This document shows, one piece after another, positions 24,644 to 27,239 of a DNA stretch of 27,239 nt. Under the pieces are notes generated by a model, which had not been told where the DNA came from, did no database searches, and worked only from the letters and a program-made list of their open reading frames with translations. Origin of the DNA: DASQPA01 sp035644215 (GTDB taxonomy: Bacteria; Acidobacteriota; Thermoanaerobaculia; Multivoradales; UBA5704); assembly GCA_035644215.1 (NCBI GenBank), contig DASQPA010000359.1, forward strand, positions 1-27,239, read 5' to 3'. Numbering within the stretch: position 1 is the stretch's first letter; the number at the start of each line of letters is the position of its first letter. Both the position numbers and the translations under genes were made by a program.

Positions 24644-25580
24644 GGGCACCCCCCTGTGGGTGCCTAGAGCGCGGCCGCCGCACCGTCATCACCGGGCAGG
24701 GGGTGCTGCGGATCACCCGTTCGGCGGTGCTGCCGAGAAGCAGGTGGCGCAGCCCGCTGTGGCCGTGGGTGCCCATGGCGATCAGGTCGGCGCCGTGCTT
24801 CTTCGCCTCCTCGGCGATGACGTCCGGCGGGAAGCCCTCGCGGACCACGGTCTCGACGGCGAGCCCCTCCCGGCGCAGCGGCTCGGCCACCTCGGCCAGC
24901 CGCTCCTCGGCTTCGAACCCGGCGTCCTTCATGAAGTCGAGCGCGGTGGGGATCGTGCCGTAGGCGGTGTATTCGACCGGCAGGTGGTAGGCGTGGACGA
25001 GGACGAGCTTGGCGTCCTTCTCCAGGTGGGCGAGGAGCCGGTGGGCGGTGTGGACCGCGAGCTGGGCGTCCGCCGAGAAGTCGGTGGGCACGAGGAGGGT
25101 CGAGATCGGCCGCGCCGCCGGGCTCTCGGGGTGGACGGCGAGGACCGGGCAGTGGGCGTGATGGACCACCTGCTGCGCCGTGCTCCCCAGGAAGATGTGG
25201 CGCAGGCCGGTGTAGCCGCGGGTCCCCACCACCACGAGGTCGGCCGGAAGCGCCTCGGCAAGGTCGCAGATCACCTGCGAGGGCTGGCCGAGCCGCAGCT
25301 GGGGGGTGACGTCGAGCCCCTCTCCGCGGAGCTTCGCGACCTCGCTGCCCAGGGTCGCCTCGGCGGCCTTCTGGAGCTGGTCCAGGAAGTCGGGGCCGGG
25401 GCGGACCAGGTCCGCGCTCGGCAGGGGGAGGGAAAGGGCATGGACCAGCTCGATCCGCGCGCCGATCGGCCGCGCGATGGCCGCCGCCCACCCCATGGCG
25501 GTCGCCGCCGCCTCCGAGAAGTCGGTCCCCACCACGATGGTCCGGATCGTCCCCAGTACCTGCCCGCCGTTGCTGTCCAT
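24636..25580 (-). CDS. Universal stress protein with two tandem UspA domains
   Basis: A 314-residue cytoplasmic protein. Domain 1 (about 11-150) starts TIRTIVVGTDFSEAAATAMG and ends with the ATP-binding pattern VVVGTRGYTGLRHIFLGSTA. Domain 2 (about 160-300) starts ISTLLVPTDFSADAQLAVHT and ends LIAMGTHGHSGLRHLLLGST. Both keep the G-x2-G-x9-G-S/T loop, so nucleotide binding is expected. Such proteins act in stress and starvation responses. The ATG at 25580 is chosen because GAGGAG lies just upstream; another in-frame ATG at 25598 lacks one. The C-terminal tail (RSRHPQGGAPT) is coded by the hairpin and ALDH overlap, an unusual extension. Divergent from gltX. Confidence 0.93.
   Translation of the reverse strand: MDSNGGQVLGTIRTIVVGTDFSEAAATAMGWAAAIARPIGARIELVHALSLPLPSADLVRPGPDFLDQLQKAAEATLGSEVAKLRGEGLDVTPQLRLGQPSQVICDLAEALPADLVVVGTRGYTGLRHIFLGSTAQQVVHHAHCPVLAVHPESPAARPISTLLVPTDFSADAQLAVHTAHRLLAHLEKDAKLVLVHAYHLPVEYTAYGTIPTALDFMKDAGFEAEERLAEVAEPLRREGLAVETVVREGFPPDVIAEEAKKHGADLIAMGTHGHSGLRHLLLGSTAERVIRSTPCPVMTVRRPRSRHPQGGAPT
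24645..24664. terminator. Hairpin at the convergent gene junction
   Basis: GGCACCC (24645-24651) pairs with GGGTGCC (24658-24664) over a 6-nt loop, directly after the ALDH stop codon. It also lies in the coding end of the convergent UspA gene. No T-tract is present, so terminator function is tentative. Confidence 0.45.
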
Positions 25581-25608
25581 GGCTCCTCGCTTTCTCATCC
25601 GTCGGCGA

Positions 25609-25614
25609 GTATAG
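25609..25614 (-). promoter_or_regulatory. -10 box TATACT for the UspA gene
   Basis: Minus-strand TATACT (plus AGTATA) lies 28 nt before the ATG at 25580, leaving a short leader that holds the GAGGAG Shine-Dalgarno. Confidence 0.5.
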
Positions 25615-25617
25615 CGG

Positions 25618-25646
25618 TTGAGCGTCCACAGGGGGCGTGATACCTT
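25618..25646 (+). promoter_or_regulatory. Candidate gltX promoter
   Basis: TTGAGC (25618-25623) and TACCTT (25641-25646) are spaced by 17 bp. The -10 is weak, but it ends 9 nt before the ATG and no Shine-Dalgarno is present, in line with other leaderless starts in the window. Confidence 0.4.
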
Positions 25647-25655
25647 GCCGTCGCC

Positions 25656-27137
25656 ATGAGCACCGAGATCCAAGGCCCGGTCCGGGTGCGTTTCGCGCCC
25701 TCTCCCACTGGCTTCCTCCACGTCGGCGGCGCCCGCACGGCGATCTACAACGACCTCCTGCGCCAGCACGTGGGCGGCGCCTTCATTCTGCGCATCGAGG
25801 ACACCGACCGCGAGCGCTCCGACGAGGCGATGACCGCGCAGATCCAGTCGGCCCTCGCCTGGATCGGCGTCGAGTGGGACGAGGGGCCGTTCCTGCAGAG
25901 CGAGCGCCTGCCGCTCCACCGCGCCCGCGCCCAGGAGCTGCTCGACCAGGGCCTCGCCTACCGCTGCTTCTGCACCGCCGAGGAGCTCGACGCCCAGCGC
26001 GCCGAGGCGCAGGCCAGGGGGGTCGCCTTCCGCTACCCCCGGACCTGCCTCAACCGTCCGGCCGAGGAGACCGCGGCCCTCCTCGCCCAGGGCAAGCCCT
26101 TCGCCGTCCGCTTTCGTATGCCGGACGAGAACATCCGCTTCCACGACCTGGTGCGCGGCGACATGGACTTCCCGCCCGACGCGCTCGACGACTTCATCCT
26201 CCTGCGTTCGGACGGCTCGCCGACCTACCACATGTCGGTCTGCGTCGACGACATCGACATGCGGGTCACCCACGTCATCCGCGGCGAGGATCACCTGTCG
26301 AACACCCCGAAGCACATCCCGCTCTTCCGCGCCCTGGGGGGGGAGATGCCGGTCTTCGCCCACCTGCCGCTCATCCTCGGGCCGGACAAGAAGCGCCTCT
26401 CCAAGCGCACCGGCGCCACCTCGGTCGAGGAGTTCCGCAGCGAGGGCATCCTGCCGCAGGCGCTCTACAACTTCATGGCCCTCCTGGGCTGGGCGCCGGG
26501 CGACGACAAGGAGATCCTGTCGCGGCGGGAGATGACGGAGATCTTCTCGGTCGACCGGCTGAACGCCTCGGCGGCGGTGTTCGATCGCGAGAAGCTCCTC
26601 TGGATGAACGCGCAGTACCTCTCGCGGCTCACGGTGGCGGAGGTCCTCCCCCATCTGGAGCCGTTCCTCGCCTCCGTGGGGCTGGGCGCAGGGGGTGCCG
26701 ACCCGGCCCGCCTCGCCGGCGCCATCGAGCTCCAGCGCACCCGCGCGCATACACTGAAGGAGCTGGCCGAGGCCCTCGTCCCGTACTTCCAGGAACAACT
26801 CGACTACGATCCGGCCCTCGCCGCCAAGTTCCTGAAGGACCCGGACCTCCCCGGTCACCTGGAGGCCCTCGCCGCCCGCTTCGCCGCCCTCCCCGCCTTC
26901 GACAAGGAGTCGATCGAGGCCGCTCTCCGCGCCCTCGCCGAGGAGCGGGGCCTCAAAGCCGGGGTGCTCATCCACCCCACCCGCATGGCCCTCTCCGGCG
27001 CCGGCGGCGGCCCGCCGCTCTTCGACCTCGTGGAGGTGATGGGCCGCGACTCGGCGGTCCGGCACCTGGAGAGCTTCTGGACGTTCCTGCGCGACACCGC
27101 GAACCAGCCCGTGCCCGCCTCGGCGAACGGGGACTAG
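25656..27137 (+). CDS. gltX: Glutamyl-tRNA synthetase
   Basis: A 493-residue class I synthetase, complete. The HIGH-type motif is APSPTGFLHVGGART (residues 14-28) and the KMSKR-type loop is KRLSKRTGATS (246-256). Between them lie RIEDTDRERS, the FCTAEELDAQR segment in the position of the zinc-binding insert, GSPTYHMSVCVDDIDMRVTH and IRGEDHLSNTPKHIPLFRAL. The C-terminal anticodon-binding domain follows (LNASAAVFDREKLLWMN). It could be discriminating or non-discriminating; this cannot be read. The ATG at 25656 is the family start. The stop at 27135-27137 is followed within 10 bp by the right-hand 21-bp array. Confidence 0.97.
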   Translation: MSTEIQGPVRVRFAPSPTGFLHVGGARTAIYNDLLRQHVGGAFILRIEDTDRERSDEAMTAQIQSALAWIGVEWDEGPFLQSERLPLHRARAQELLDQGLAYRCFCTAEELDAQRAEAQARGVAFRYPRTCLNRPAEETAALLAQGKPFAVRFRMPDENIRFHDLVRGDMDFPPDALDDFILLRSDGSPTYHMSVCVDDIDMRVTHVIRGEDHLSNTPKHIPLFRALGGEMPVFAHLPLILGPDKKRLSKRTGATSVEEFRSEGILPQALYNFMALLGWAPGDDKEILSRREMTEIFSVDRLNASAAVFDREKLLWMNAQYLSRLTVAEVLPHLEPFLASVGLGAGGADPARLAGAIELQRTRAHTLKELAEALVPYFQEQLDYDPALAAKFLKDPDLPGHLEALAARFAALPAFDKESIEAALRALAEERGLKAGVLIHPTRMALSGAGGGPPLFDLVEVMGRDSAVRHLESFWTFLRDTANQPVPASANGD

Positions 27138-27146
27138 GGCTCCGCG

Positions 27147-27239
27147 GCGGTGGCCGCGGGCCGTACGGCGATGACCGCGGGCCGTGCGGCGATGACCGCG
27201 GGCCGTGCGGCGATGACCGCGGGCCGTGCGGCGATGACC
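27147..27239. repeat. 21-bp tandem repeat array, 4.4 units, runs off the right edge
   Basis: Units at 27147-27167, 27168-27188, 27189-27209 and 27210-27230 and a partial unit to 27239 are nearly identical. Read on the minus strand the unit gives the heptad TARGHRR, almost the TARGDRR heptad of the left array read on the plus strand. The two arrays are therefore the same repeat family in inverted orientation. It starts 9 bp after the gltX stop. Confidence 0.93.

Overview
The window is a very GC-rich bacterial segment with dense, mostly operonic genes. GTG and TTG starts are common, and many starts lack a Shine-Dalgarno sequence but have a -10 hexamer 6-9 nt upstream, which suggests leaderless transcripts. 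The mix of genes (sensorless hybrid kinases, Uma2 nuclease, many toxin-antitoxin modules, dispersed GC-rich palindromes) fits a free-living lineage such as Acidobacteriota (Thermoanaerobaculia-like). This is a guess from gene style, not proven. Both window edges lie inside 21-bp tandem arrays of the same family in opposite orientation, so the window may be a contig that ends where assembly collapsed.

Layout. 1-189: 21-bp array. 665-1572: two small genes, a degenerate pterin-carbinolamine-dehydratase-like protein and a Lys/Ala-rich helical protein, closed by a 34-bp perfect palindrome. 1668-2090: an antitoxin gene whose toxin partner seems lost, then an inverted-repeat element that spans the start of pbpC (penicillin-binding protein 1C, 2016-4562). 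4569-7269: a defence/TA island with higBA under a promoter carrying tandem 16-bp operator repeats, an orphan antitoxin, a PD-(D/E)XK nuclease-like protein of visibly lower GC, and an Uma2 nuclease. 7400-9873: two tandem, duplicated, sensorless histidine kinase-receiver hybrids, both with an altered H-box.

9938-20788, all on the minus strand: an exopolysaccharide/glycan cluster. In transcription order it holds a multispanning membrane protein, a GT-C-like membrane glycosyltransferase, a nested-palindrome element, a GT2 enzyme, an inserted Phd-PIN toxin-antitoxin pair, two GT2 enzymes, a GT4 enzyme, a 40-bp tandem-repeat spacer and a WcaJ-type polyprenyl-phosphate sugar-phosphate transferase. 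The last would load the first sugar on the lipid carrier and the GT2/GT4 enzymes would extend it.

20880-22534: serS with two tRNA-Ser genes (UGA and GCU), an enzyme-substrate neighbourhood. 22625-23238: MntA-HepT toxin-antitoxin pair. 23285-24643: succinate-semialdehyde dehydrogenase-type ALDH. 24636-25580 (minus): tandem-UspA stress protein, convergent with the ALDH and divergent from gltX (25656-27137). The right edge is the second 21-bp array.

The least ordinary material is the repeat and palindrome architecture, the leaderless promoter pattern, the TA operators, the atypical kinases and the unassigned nuclease protein.
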